DNA of 64,000 nucleotides from Clostridium gelidum (GTDB taxonomy: Bacteria; Bacillota; Clostridia; Clostridiales; Clostridiaceae): positions 691,001-755,000 of the forward strand of contig NZ_AP024849.1 in assembly GCF_019977655.1 (NCBI RefSeq), read 5' to 3'. Position 1 is the stretch's first letter; each line of letters opens with the position of its first letter. Shown piece after piece: positions 43,004 to 51,021 of this stretch. The translations under genes and the position numbers were made by a program. The notes under the pieces were generated by a model. It was given only the letters and a program-made list of their open reading frames with translations. It did no database searches and was not told the DNA's origin.

Positions 43004-43858
43004 CTAATTCATACTAAAAGTAGAATATTTTTTAGGAGAAACGCCAACAGCTTTTTTAAATGACTTTAAAAAGTTGCTATAATCATTAAATCCACATTCA
43101 ATATATACATCACTAATACTTGAACCATTTGAAAGCAGAGATTTAGCTATAGATATTCTTCTTGCAGTAATATATTTATTTATAGTGGTGCCAGTAGCCA
43201 ATTTAAAAATTCTACAAATATATGATTCACTTAAAAAAAAGTGTTCTGCCAAATGTGTAATGGTAATGTTTTCTATAACATGGTCATTGATATAGCCAAT
43301 TATTTCTTGAATTTTATTGTTATACTTATAACAGGATAACAATGAGTCCTTATTATCTACAAATGCTTTAGTTAAATTAGTCATAAGTTCTATAAAACTT
43401 GAATACTCAATCATATCAGAACCAAAACCTTCACAGCTTGCAATTTTATTTATAAAATACATAAATCTATTTTGCTGTTCTTTATCAAATTCAAGTTTAT
43501 GGCTAAAATTTTCATCACGATGTGTAAAACAATAGCTTAAATCTGTTTTAGTAGTAGAGATAGATTTTAAAAAGTCAGGATGGATAGAAATTACTATTCT
43601 CTCATGAATCATTTTACTTATTTGAGAAACATAGTGACTTTCAAACTGATTTATAACAAATAAGTCTCCTGGATTAATATCGTAAAGTTTATTATCAATT
43701 AAAAATTGTTTTCCACCAGAAATAGAATAATAAACTTCATAACAATCATGTATATGAATTGCCATAGTTTCTTCTTCACTATGTAGATGTGCAATTGAAA
43801 AATATTTGTTTTCTATACAATTATTAATAGATTTCTTACAAGATGTAAGTTCTTTCAT
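43004..43858 (-). CDS. AraC-family regulator
   Basis: This 284-residue protein has an N-terminal cupin sensor (HIHDCYEVYYSISGGKQFLIDNKLYDINPGDLFVINQFESH) and a C-terminal pair of AraC helix-turn-helices (ITHLAEHFFLSESYICRIFKLATG; ISDVYIECGFNDYSNFLKSFKKAVGVSPKKY). It is divergent from the dhuD-dhuI unit and is its likely activator, responding to a uronic-acid derivative; that is inference from position. ATG 43858 follows GAGGTG; the GTG at 43867 overlaps the site. Confidence 0.9.
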   Translation of the reverse strand: MKELTSCKKSINNCIENKYFSIAHLHSEEETMAIHIHDCYEVYYSISGGKQFLIDNKLYDINPGDLFVINQFESHYVSQISKMIHERIVISIHPDFLKSISTTKTDLSYCFTHRDENFSHKLEFDKEQQNRFMYFINKIASCEGFGSDMIEYSSFIELMTNLTKAFVDNKDSLLSCYKYNNKIQEIIGYINDHVIENITITHLAEHFFLSESYICRIFKLATGTTINKYITARRISIAKSLLSNGSSISDVYIECGFNDYSNFLKSFKKAVGVSPKKYSTFSMN

Positions 43859-44015
43859 TAAAATCACCTCATTAAATAATGACTTATTAATATTTATTAT
43901 ACTTATTACTTCAATATTTGCAACATTTTGATGAATATATCACAAGAAATAGTGAAAATATAATAGTATAATGAAATTATCAAATAAGTATTATGAATTC
44001 AAGGAGGAATATTTC

Positions 44016-44804
44016 ATGAATATAAATAAGAATTTTTCATTAGAAGGTAAGATAGCATTAGTAACAGGGGCAGCATATGGTATTGGATTTGCACTTGCAA
44101 AATCTTATGCACAAGCAGGAGCAACAATAGTATTTAATGATATTAATCAAGAATTGGTTGATAAGGGATTAAAATCATACGAAGAATTAGGAATAAAAGC
44201 TTTTGGATATGTATGTGATGTTACAAATGAACCAAAGGTAATGGAATTAGTTGAAACAATAGAAAAAGAAGTTGGAGTAATTGATATTCTAGTAAATAAT
44301 GCAGGAATAATTAAGCGTATTCCAATGCTTGAAATGAAAGCAGAAGAATTCAGACAAGTTATAGATGTAGATTTAACTGCACCATTTATAGTAGCTAAAG
44401 CTGTAATACCTGGAATGATTAAAAAAGGACATGGAAAAATAATAAATATATGTTCTATGATGAGTGAACTTGGAAGAGAAACTGTTTCAGCTTATGCAGC
44501 TGCTAAAGGTGGACTTAAGATGCTAACAAAAAATATTGCATCTGAATATGGTGAATATAATATCCAATGTAACGGACTTGGACCTGGATATATAGAAACA
44601 CCTCAAACTGCACCAATTAGAACACCAGGACATCCATTTAACGAATTTATAATAGCAAAGACTCCAGCTGCACGTTGGGGAAAACCAGAAGATTTAGCAG
44701 GACCAGCTGTATTCTTAGCATCGGATGCATCAGATTTTGTTAATGGACATATTTTATATGTAGATGGTGGAATTTTAGCTTACATTGGAAAACAACCACA
44801 ATAA
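44016..44804 (+). CDS. dhuD: SDR-family 2-keto-3-deoxy-D-gluconate-forming dehydrogenase (DhuD/KduD type)
   Basis: This 262-residue short-chain dehydrogenase has the Rossmann motif GAAYGIG, NNAG, catalytic Ser and YAAAK (SAYAAAKGG), and the long substrate loop with PGYIETPQTAP. It belongs to the gluconate-5-dehydrogenase/KduD group. With the RpiB-like isomerase behind it, it should reduce 3-deoxy-D-glycero-2,5-hexodiulosonate to KDG with NAD(P)H, as described for streptococcal DhuD. AAGGAGG precedes ATG 44016; an ATG at 43971 lies upstream of it. Confidence 0.85.
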   Translation: MNINKNFSLEGKIALVTGAAYGIGFALAKSYAQAGATIVFNDINQELVDKGLKSYEELGIKAFGYVCDVTNEPKVMELVETIEKEVGVIDILVNNAGIIKRIPMLEMKAEEFRQVIDVDLTAPFIVAKAVIPGMIKKGHGKIINICSMMSELGRETVSAYAAAKGGLKMLTKNIASEYGEYNIQCNGLGPGYIETPQTAPIRTPGHPFNEFIIAKTPAARWGKPEDLAGPAVFLASDASDFVNGHILYVDGGILAYIGKQPQ

Positions 44805-44862
44805 TAATTAAAATAATAAAATAACAGTAAAAGAAAAACTAATAATTAGGAGGAAAACAAAA

Positions 44863-45501
44863 ATGAAAATTGCTTTAATAAATGAAAATAGCCAAGCGGC
44901 AAAAAATGAAATGATATACGCATCATTAAAAAAGATAGTAGAACCAAAGGGACATGAAGTATTCAATTATGGAATGTATAGTGCAGAAGACCCAGCAGTA
45001 TTAACATATGTTCAAAATGGTATTTTAGCAGCTATTCTTTTAAATTCAGGAGCAGCTGATTATGTGATAACTGGATGTGGAACAGGAGAAGGTGCAATGC
45101 TTGCAGCTAATTCATTCCCAGGAGTATTATGTGGTCATATAGTAGATCCTTCAGATGCTTATATGTTTGCACAAATTAATGATGGAAATGCAATTGCATT
45201 GCCTTTTGCAAAAGGATTTGGATGGGGAGCTGAATTAAACTTAGAATACATTTTTGAAAAGTTATTCCAAGGTGAAAGTGGACAAGGGTATCCAAAAGAC
45301 AGAGTTATACCAGAACAAAGAAATAAAAAGATATTAGATGAAGTTAAAAAAGTAACTCATAAAGATATGGTAACAATTTTAAAAGAAATAGATCAAGATT
45401 TATTAAAGGGTGCTGTAAGTGGAGAAAAATTCAAAGAGTATTTCTTTAATAATTGCAAATGTAAAGAAATAGAATCTTATATTAGAAGTATAGTAGAATA
45501 A
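44863..45501 (+). CDS. dhuI: RpiB/LacAB-family uronate isomerase (DhuI type)
   Basis: This 212-residue protein has the RpiB fold signatures (an N-terminal MKIALINENSQAAKN, VITGCGTGEGAMLAANSFPGVLCGHI) but is longer than RpiB, with a C-terminal extension. In streptococci this form is DhuI, which isomerises 4-deoxy-L-threo-5-hexosulose-uronate in place of the cupin-type KduI. Gene order dhuD-dhuI-kdgK-kdgA here is consistent. It is cotranscribed with dhuD (58-base gap, AGGAGG). Confidence 0.8.
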   Translation: MKIALINENSQAAKNEMIYASLKKIVEPKGHEVFNYGMYSAEDPAVLTYVQNGILAAILLNSGAADYVITGCGTGEGAMLAANSFPGVLCGHIVDPSDAYMFAQINDGNAIALPFAKGFGWGAELNLEYIFEKLFQGESGQGYPKDRVIPEQRNKKILDEVKKVTHKDMVTILKEIDQDLLKGAVSGEKFKEYFFNNCKCKEIESYIRSIVE

Positions 45502-45612
45502 TAAAATTATAATCAGTTTGTAATTTAAATTAATGATAACATTAACGATATATAATATTATTTAATTATATATATATGTTGCAATAAAATTTTCACATAT
45601 CTCTTAACCCGC

Positions 45613-45684
45613 ATTTTACAAGCAAATTCTAAAATTCTAAAGTTCTTTAGAATATTAGAGTTTTAGAATTCCTAATTGTAAAAT
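45613..45684. repeat. 72-base nested palindrome
   Basis: The outer arms ATTTTACAA/TTGTAAAAT enclose AATTCTAAA/TTTAGAATT, which enclose ATTCTAAAG/CTTTAGAAT. All three levels are perfect and separated by short unpaired bases. No T-run follows, so it is not a typical terminator. Confidence 0.65.
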
Positions 45685-45728
45685 CATTATTGAAACTTAT
45701 ATAGATATTAATAAAAAAAATTAATCAT

Positions 45729-45779
45729 AGCCTTATCAAGTAGAAATTTTAATTCTATCGCTATATACTTGATAGGGCT
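45729..45779 (+). repeat. uronate-locus hairpin, copy 1
   Basis: AGCCTTATCAAGTA pairs with TACTTGATAGGGCT (14 pairs counting one G-U). The whole 45725-45794 segment is about 85% identical to 46975-47044, in the same orientation. Confidence 0.7.
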
Positions 45780-45942
45780 AAAAATAAATATAAAATTTAA
45801 TAGTATTGATAGTGTCTATTTTAAATTATTATTGTAATTTAAAAAGAGATAGTAAGTTTTATAATAATATTTTCATTAATATATTTTACGGTTATGTTCA
45901 GTATATTCAAGCAGATATTTTTAGGTGTGATGTAATAAAATA

Positions 45943-46740
45943 TTAAGAAGGTAAATACCCCATTAACTTACTAATATTTTTAGCAATATTCATGAATTCA
46001 GTTTTATATTTTAATAAATCATCCATAGTATTAAAAAGAGTTACAGATGAAAGACTAGTAGCTGCAATAATTTTATTAGTTCTATCAAAAATAGGAACAG
46101 CTATGCATATAACGCCAGTATCACATTCAATATTATCGAGTGAATATAAATTCTTTCTTATATCATGAATTTCATCTATAAGTACATTAATATCAGTTAT
46201 AGTGTTTTCGGCGTATTTAACAAATTCAGTATCTTTTAACAATTCTCTTATTTTATCATCAGGATATTGAGATAATAATAACTTACCAGAAGCAGTACAG
46301 TAAATTGGTGCTTTTTTACCTATGCTTGAAGACATTGTTATGTTTCTACTAGGATTTTCAGCTGATACTTTATCTACATATATTATATTAGAATATGATT
46401 CATCAGGAATACAAAGATGTATGACTTCATCAACTTTATTTGCAAAGTCATGTATGTAAGGTCTAGAAATACTTATTAAATCCATACTGTTTATCATAGA
46501 CGTGGATAGATTAAGTACTTTTATATCAAGTTGATATTTATCATTGTCTTTGTTTTGGGTAACATATTTTTTATATTTTAAAGTTGTGATAATTCTATGT
46601 ATAGTGCTTTTACTTAATCCTAAAGTTTTTGATAATTCTCCAATTCCACAACCTTTTGGATATTCTGCTAAACAATCAAGTATGTCTAGTGCACGTTCTA
46701 CAGACTGAACTAAATTAATATTATTTGAATCCTCAGACAT
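45943..46740 (-). CDS. IclR-family regulator of KDG catabolism
   Basis: This 265-residue protein has the IclR winged helix (VERALDILDCLAEYPKGCGIGELSKTLGLSKSTIHRIITTLKYKKYV) and the effector domain (IYVDKV, GKKAPIYCTASGKLLLSQYPDD, CIAVPIFDRTNKIIAATSLS). KdgR-type IclR repressors respond to KDG. A KdgR-like site lies in the gap to the divergent kdgK gene, so self- and kdgK control is likely. Start ATG 46740 with GGAGG seven bases before; an upstream ATG at 46758 lies ahead of that site. Confidence 0.9.
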   Translation of the reverse strand: MSEDSNNINLVQSVERALDILDCLAEYPKGCGIGELSKTLGLSKSTIHRIITTLKYKKYVTQNKDNDKYQLDIKVLNLSTSMINSMDLISISRPYIHDFANKVDEVIHLCIPDESYSNIIYVDKVSAENPSRNITMSSSIGKKAPIYCTASGKLLLSQYPDDKIRELLKDTEFVKYAENTITDINVLIDEIHDIRKNLYSLDNIECDTGVICIAVPIFDRTNKIIAATSLSSVTLFNTMDDLLKYKTEFMNIAKNISKLMGYLPS

Positions 46741-46840
46741 ATTAAATCCTCCATGCATAATTATTTTCTTTATACTACATTGTAATATTTAATATAGATT
46801 TTAACAAATAAAAAAATTATAAGTTTTTATTGTAGTATTA

Positions 46841-46869
46841 TTGACAATTAGGAGTGGAAATATTAAAAT
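46841..46869 (+). promoter_or_regulatory. candidate promoter of kdgK-kdgA
   Basis: TTGACA and TAAAAT are separated by 17 bases. It would give a leader of about 190 bases that contains the operator and the hairpin. Confidence 0.5.
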
Positions 46870-46879
46870 AACATTATAC

Positions 46880-46907
46880 AATGAAACAACGTTCCACAAT
46901 GCGGAAC
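46880..46907. promoter_or_regulatory. candidate IclR/KdgR operator
   Basis: AATGAAACAACGTTCCA resembles the KdgR consensus AATGAAACANNGTTTCATT. It overlaps a second palindrome GTTCC-N7-GGAAC (46891-46907). It lies just downstream of the predicted transcription start of kdgK. Confidence 0.55.
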
Positions 46908-46978
46908 TAAAGCGGACCTAGAAACAGATATATAATATTCCTTGATTATATGTAATATTAACCCTAAAAATCAAGAAT

Positions 46979-47029
46979 AGCCTTATCAAGTGTAAATTCT
47001 AATTCTATCTCTACATACTTGATAATGCT
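46979..47029 (+). repeat. uronate-locus hairpin, copy 2, in the kdgK leader
   Basis: AGCCTTATCAAGTG pairs with ATACTTGATAATGCT with one C/T mismatch. Relative to copy 1, a U-G pair has become U-A, so part of the stem is kept by a compensating change. It lies 38 bases before the kdgK start. Confidence 0.7.
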
Positions 47030-47066
47030 AAAAATAAAAATATAAGTTGAAAGTGGTGTATTATTC

Positions 47067-48014
47067 ATGGATGTAATTACTATAGGAGATGCAATGATTG
47101 CAATGTGTCCAAAGCAAAAAGGGCCAATAATATTTTGTAATACTTTTGAAAGAAAAACAGGTGGAGCAGAATTAAATGTTGCAATAGGTTGTGCAAGATT
47201 AGGATTGAAATCAGGTTGGATAAGCAGACTTGGTAATGACGACTTTGGAAAATATATATTAAAAACTGTACGCGGAGAGGGTATTGATATTTCAGAAGTT
47301 AAACTTGTAGATGGATATCCAACTTCAGTATATTTTAGAGAAGTTTTATCTGATGGATCTAGTAGATCATTTTATTATAGAGAAAAGTCTCCAACTAGCA
47401 CAATGAATGCTAAAGAGTTAAATGAAGAATATTTTAAAAATGCAAAAATACTTCATATTACAGGAGTTTTTCCTTCAATTAATATGAATAATAGAGAAGT
47501 AATATTAGAAGCAGTAAAACTCGCAAAGAAAAATAATTTAATAATATCATTTGACCCAAATATTAGATTAAAAATGTGGAGTAAGGAAGAAGCAAAAACT
47601 TACATAGACAAACTTTTACCTTATGTGGATATTCTTTTAATAGGTGATGAAGAAATAGAAATATTATTAGAAGAAACTAATATAGAAAAAGCAATAAAAA
47701 CTTTCCACGGTTATGGAATAGGAAAGGTTATTGTTAAAAAAGGAGCAAAAGGGGCAATAGGTTCAGATGGAGAAAATGTTTATGATGTAGAAGGTATTAA
47801 ACCGAAAGCTTTAGTTGATACAGTAGGTGCAGGAGATGGATTCGCAGCAGGATTTTTAACAGCATTACTTAAAGGTGAAACATTAGAAAATACTATAAGA
47901 TTTGCAAATGCGGTTGGATCTTTAGTAGTAGGTGTCGAAGGTGATAACGAAGGACTTCCTTATTATGATGAGGTTTTAGTTCACTTAGGACAATCAAAAA
48001 AAATAGAGCGTTAA
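47067..48014 (+). CDS. kdgK: 2-keto-3-deoxygluconate kinase
   Basis: This 315-residue PfkB-family kinase has GGAELNVAIGCARLG (substrate side), SFDPNIRLKMW, VKKGAKGAIG and the ATP/catalytic motif DTVGAGDGFAAGF (251-263, base D257). It phosphorylates KDG to KDPG. kdgA follows by 22 bases. The ribosome site (AAAGTGGTG) is weak, which may matter given the structured leader. Confidence 0.92.
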   Translation: MDVITIGDAMIAMCPKQKGPIIFCNTFERKTGGAELNVAIGCARLGLKSGWISRLGNDDFGKYILKTVRGEGIDISEVKLVDGYPTSVYFREVLSDGSSRSFYYREKSPTSTMNAKELNEEYFKNAKILHITGVFPSINMNNREVILEAVKLAKKNNLIISFDPNIRLKMWSKEEAKTYIDKLLPYVDILLIGDEEIEILLEETNIEKAIKTFHGYGIGKVIVKKGAKGAIGSDGENVYDVEGIKPKALVDTVGAGDGFAAGFLTALLKGETLENTIRFANAVGSLVVGVEGDNEGLPYYDEVLVHLGQSKKIER

Positions 48015-48036
48015 AATAATAAATGAGGTGTAAAAG

Positions 48037-48663
48037 ATGTTTGAAGAAATTTATAATACTTTAAAAGAAGAAAAAGCAGTAGCTGTTATTAGAACTAAGA
48101 CATATGAAGAAGCAAAAGAAATTAGTATAGCAGCTATTGAAGGTGGAATGAAGATTATAGAAGTAACTATGAGTGTGCCAAATGCACCAAAACTTATAAA
48201 AGAATTAAAGGGCGAATATAAAGGTGCATGTGTTGGAGCAGGAACAGTTTTAACTAAAGACGCTGTAGACGAATGTATTAAGAATAATGCTGATTTTATT
48301 GTATCTCCTTGTCTTGATGAAGATGTGCTAGCATATGCAATTCAAAGAAAAGCATTAATGATTCCAGGACTTATGACAATGTCAGAAATAAACAAAGTTT
48401 ATAAAATGGGATTAAGATTTATAAAGATATTCCCAGGAAATGTTGTTGGAAAAGGATTAATAGGAGCAGCAAAATCAATCTTCCCAGATATTAGTATAAT
48501 GCCTACAGGTGGAGTAAACAAAGATAATATAAATGAATGGATACAAGCTGGAGCAGACTGTAGTGGTATTGGCAGTGATTTAAATAAAGTATATAAAAGT
48601 AATGGGGCTGAAGGCGTAAAAGAATATTGTGCTGAAGTTATCAAGAACGTAAAAAAATTATAA
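48037..48663 (+). CDS. kdgA: KDPG/KHG aldolase
   Basis: This 208-residue class I aldolase has AVIRTKTYEEA, IEVTMSVPNA (catalytic E42), GAGTVLT, SPCLDEDV and the Schiff-base lysine in RFIKIFPGN (K130), then TGGVN. It splits KDPG into pyruvate and glyceraldehyde-3-phosphate, ending the uronate route. Ribosome site GAGGTG. Confidence 0.93.
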   Translation: MFEEIYNTLKEEKAVAVIRTKTYEEAKEISIAAIEGGMKIIEVTMSVPNAPKLIKELKGEYKGACVGAGTVLTKDAVDECIKNNADFIVSPCLDEDVLAYAIQRKALMIPGLMTMSEINKVYKMGLRFIKIFPGNVVGKGLIGAAKSIFPDISIMPTGGVNKDNINEWIQAGADCSGIGSDLNKVYKSNGAEGVKEYCAEVIKNVKKL

Positions 48664-48681
48664 TAAATTAGAATTTCAAAT

Positions 48682-48727
48682 AGTAGTGATTAATTTTATT
48701 TTAAATAGAGTTAATCACTACTTTTAG
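48682..48727 (+). terminator. intrinsic terminator after kdgA
   Basis: AGTAGTGATTAA pairs with TTAATCACTACT; TTTAGG follows, a short T-run. Confidence 0.7.
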
Positions 48728-48743
48728 GTTAAGAAAAACATAA

Positions 48744-48826
48744 TAAGGCACATTAAAGAAAAGCAGCCATGCTGCATATAAGAATATTTATGGCAAATGG
48801 ACTTGTTATTTTTTTGATTGTGCCTA
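48744..48826. repeat. TTAGGCACA-family miniature element, copy D
   Basis: The left end TAAGGCACATTAAAGAAAA has lost its inner part. The right end TGGACTTGTTATTTTTTTGA..TGCCTAA is complete. The interior has a small GCAGCCATGCTGC palindrome. Confidence 0.7.
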
Positions 48827-49243
48827 AGCAAATAATAGAAAATTTCATACAAAAAAGATAGAGTATAAGGTGTGTTATTTAATTCACTAGATAGGTAATT
48901 ATTGCTTGAATTACATTATATAAATAAAAAATTAGAAGAATGTCCAAAATTCCTTAAAATAGAAGAAAGTAAAAATAATTTATTAGTGAGCTTTCTTGTG
49001 AATTAAGACAACACAACACTTACTGTATAATATAAAACTAAGCATGAATCATATATGTAACAATGCCTAATGTAAAATCATTTTAAAATAGCTAATTTTG
49101 GCGAATTAAGATTGTTAAAAAAATAGCTATTCTTTAAAAATTTGAAATCAAGGCTTATAATAATACTGAAATACTAAATTACGACATGAGTCTATTGAAA
49201 TAAACGTAATAATTTAATAATAGTTTTAAGGGGTCTGATAAAA

Positions 49244-49657
49244 ATGAAAACAGAACAAGGTCTTGTAATTGAGGTAATTGATAATATTACCAAAATTAAA
49301 GTTGGAAGACATAGTGACTGTAGTAATTGTGGAGGTTGTCCAGGCAGCGATAGTGTAATTATAAGTGCAAATAATAAAATAGGGGCCAAAGTTGGAGATA
49401 GGGTGACATTTGAAATGAAAGAAGTTGACGTTTTAAAAGGGGCCTTTATTGTTTTTGTTTTGCCACTAATTATTGCATTTATGGGTGCAATATTGGGAGG
49501 GTTTATAGGAACATACATTGGATCTAATATAAACAGTTCTCGAATTATAGGTGGAATAACTGCTTTTTTATTATCAATGATATTTGTAAAGTTATTTGAT
49601 AGAGCTGCAACTGCAAGTGAAAAGTCAAAACCAGAAATTATTAGTATTTTATCGTAA
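49244..49657 (+). CDS. RseC/SoxR-reducing-system-like membrane protein
   Basis: This 137-residue protein has an N-terminal beta domain with C-x2-C-x2-C (CSNCGGC, Cys26/29/32) and two membrane spans (AFIVFVLPLIIAFMGAILGGFIG; IIGGITAFLLSMIFVKLF). RseC-like proteins are commonly encoded at the head of rnf operons, where they may help assembly or electron delivery. rnfC follows by 34 bases. Ribosome site AAGGGG. Confidence 0.85.
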   Translation: MKTEQGLVIEVIDNITKIKVGRHSDCSNCGGCPGSDSVIISANNKIGAKVGDRVTFEMKEVDVLKGAFIVFVLPLIIAFMGAILGGFIGTYIGSNINSSRIIGGITAFLLSMIFVKLFDRAATASEKSKPEIISILS

Positions 49658-49691
49658 ATATTTTAAAAACATAATGAAGAGGTGATTGTTA

Positions 49692-51005
49692 ATGTTAAAG
49701 CGTTTTCTAGGAGGAATTCATCCTAAAGATAGTAAAGTATACACTATGGACAAAGTTATTGAAATGCCACCTTTACCTTCGGAGGTAGTTATTCCTATGA
49801 GTCAGCATATAGGAGCTCCTTGTACACCATTAGTTAAGGTTGGCGACATAGTTAAGAAGGGACAAGTTATAGCTGAAAGTGATGCTTTTATGCATAGTCC
49901 AGTGCATGCATCAATTTCTGGAGAAGTTATTAAGATTGCAGAAATGCCACATGCGTCTAGAGTTAGTTGTTTATCAATTGTTATTAAAAATGATGGTTTA
50001 GATGAATGGGCTCCAGGCATTCCGTTACATCGTGAATGGGATAAACTAGAGACAAAAGAAATTCTTGATATTATCAAAGGAGCAGGAGCAGTTGGAATGG
50101 GAGGAGCTACGTTCCCAACACATATCAAACTTTCTCCAAACAAGGAAGTAGATGTTTTAATTATTAATGCAGCTGAATGTGAACCTTATCTAACAGCAGA
50201 TTATAGGATGATGCTTGAATATGCTAATCGTATAGTTACAGGTGTTAAAATTGCTATGAAAGTTCTTGGAGTTAGTAAATGTTTTATAGGAATAGAGGAT
50301 AATAAGCCAGAGGCTGTAAAGGTTATGAAAGATGCCTTTAAAGGAACCAATATTGAAGTTGTAGCACTACCTACAAAGTATCCTCAAGGTGCAGAAAAAA
50401 TGTTAATAAAAGTACTGACAGATCGTGAAGTTCCAGCTGGTGGATTACCTATGGATGTTGGTGTTGTAGTACAAAATGTTGGTACTGCAGTTGCAATTTG
50501 TGATGCTGTAGTTAGTGGGATTCCGTTAATAGAAAGGGTTACCACTGTTTCTGGAGATTCAATTAAGGAACCTAAAAATTTATTATTGAGAATAGGGACT
50601 AGCTATGACTATGTAATGGATTATTGCGGAGGATTTAGTAAAACTCCTGAAAAAATAATTTCTGGAGGACCTATGATGGGCATGGCTCAATTTACATTAG
50701 ATGTACCTGTAATTAAAGGAACATCTGGTATATTGGCTTTAAGCTCAGATGTGGTAAATTCCGGAGAAGAGTCTCCTTGTATTAGATGCGGTAGATGTGT
50801 CAAAGCATGTCCTATGGGATTAGTACCAAGTATGTTAAGTATATTAGGTGAACGTAATAAATTTAAAGAAGCTAAAGAAGAATATGGTTTATTTAATTGT
50901 ATAGAATGTGGAAGTTGTGTGTATACATGTCCTGCAAAACGTAATATTGTACAATATATAAAATATTCGAAAGCACAAAATCTTGCACAATCGGCAAAGA
51001 AATAG
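49692..51005 (+). CDS. rnfC: Rnf complex subunit C
   Basis: This 437-residue peripheral subunit has a barrel-sandwich start (IGAPCTPLVKVGDIVKKGQVIAES), an NADH/FMN-binding NuoF-like middle (GAGAVGMGGATFPTHIKL, INAAECEPYLTADYR) and two [4Fe-4S] motifs (CIRCGRCVKACPMGL, CIECGSCVYTCPAKR). It takes or gives electrons to NAD. It lacks the long C-terminal extension of proteobacterial RnfC. ATG 49692 with GAGGTGAT upstream. Confidence 0.95.
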   Translation: MLKRFLGGIHPKDSKVYTMDKVIEMPPLPSEVVIPMSQHIGAPCTPLVKVGDIVKKGQVIAESDAFMHSPVHASISGEVIKIAEMPHASRVSCLSIVIKNDGLDEWAPGIPLHREWDKLETKEILDIIKGAGAVGMGGATFPTHIKLSPNKEVDVLIINAAECEPYLTADYRMMLEYANRIVTGVKIAMKVLGVSKCFIGIEDNKPEAVKVMKDAFKGTNIEVVALPTKYPQGAEKMLIKVLTDREVPAGGLPMDVGVVVQNVGTAVAICDAVVSGIPLIERVTTVSGDSIKEPKNLLLRIGTSYDYVMDYCGGFSKTPEKIISGGPMMGMAQFTLDVPVIKGTSGILALSSDVVNSGEESPCIRCGRCVKACPMGLVPSMLSILGERNKFKEAKEEYGLFNCIECGSCVYTCPAKRNIVQYIKYSKAQNLAQSAKK

Positions 51006-51021
51006 GGAGGGAAGGGATAAA

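Larger units (their letters stand above)
45502..45942. other. gene-free stretch between dhuI and iclR
   Basis: It holds the long nested palindrome at 45613-45684 and the hairpin at 45729-45779, which is the first copy of a 70-base direct repeat. No gene was found; the two flanking genes converge here. Confidence 0.5.
48664..49243. other. gene-free stretch before rnf region
   Basis: It holds the kdgA terminator, a TTAGGCACA element (48744-48826) and an open but start-less frame near 48902-49006 (ELHYINKKLEECPKFLKIEE...) that may be a relic. TTTAAA-N17-TATAAT at 49133-49161 is a possible promoter for the rnf unit. Confidence 0.4.

Noticed and set aside
49108..49125. TTGTTAA half-site considered as a Rex operator before the rnf unit
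   Set aside because: Only one half of the TTGTTAA-N4-TTAACAA dyad is present.
49802..50143. 113-codon minus-strand frame inside rnfC
   Set aside because: Antisense to conserved rnfC motifs, with no supporting signal.
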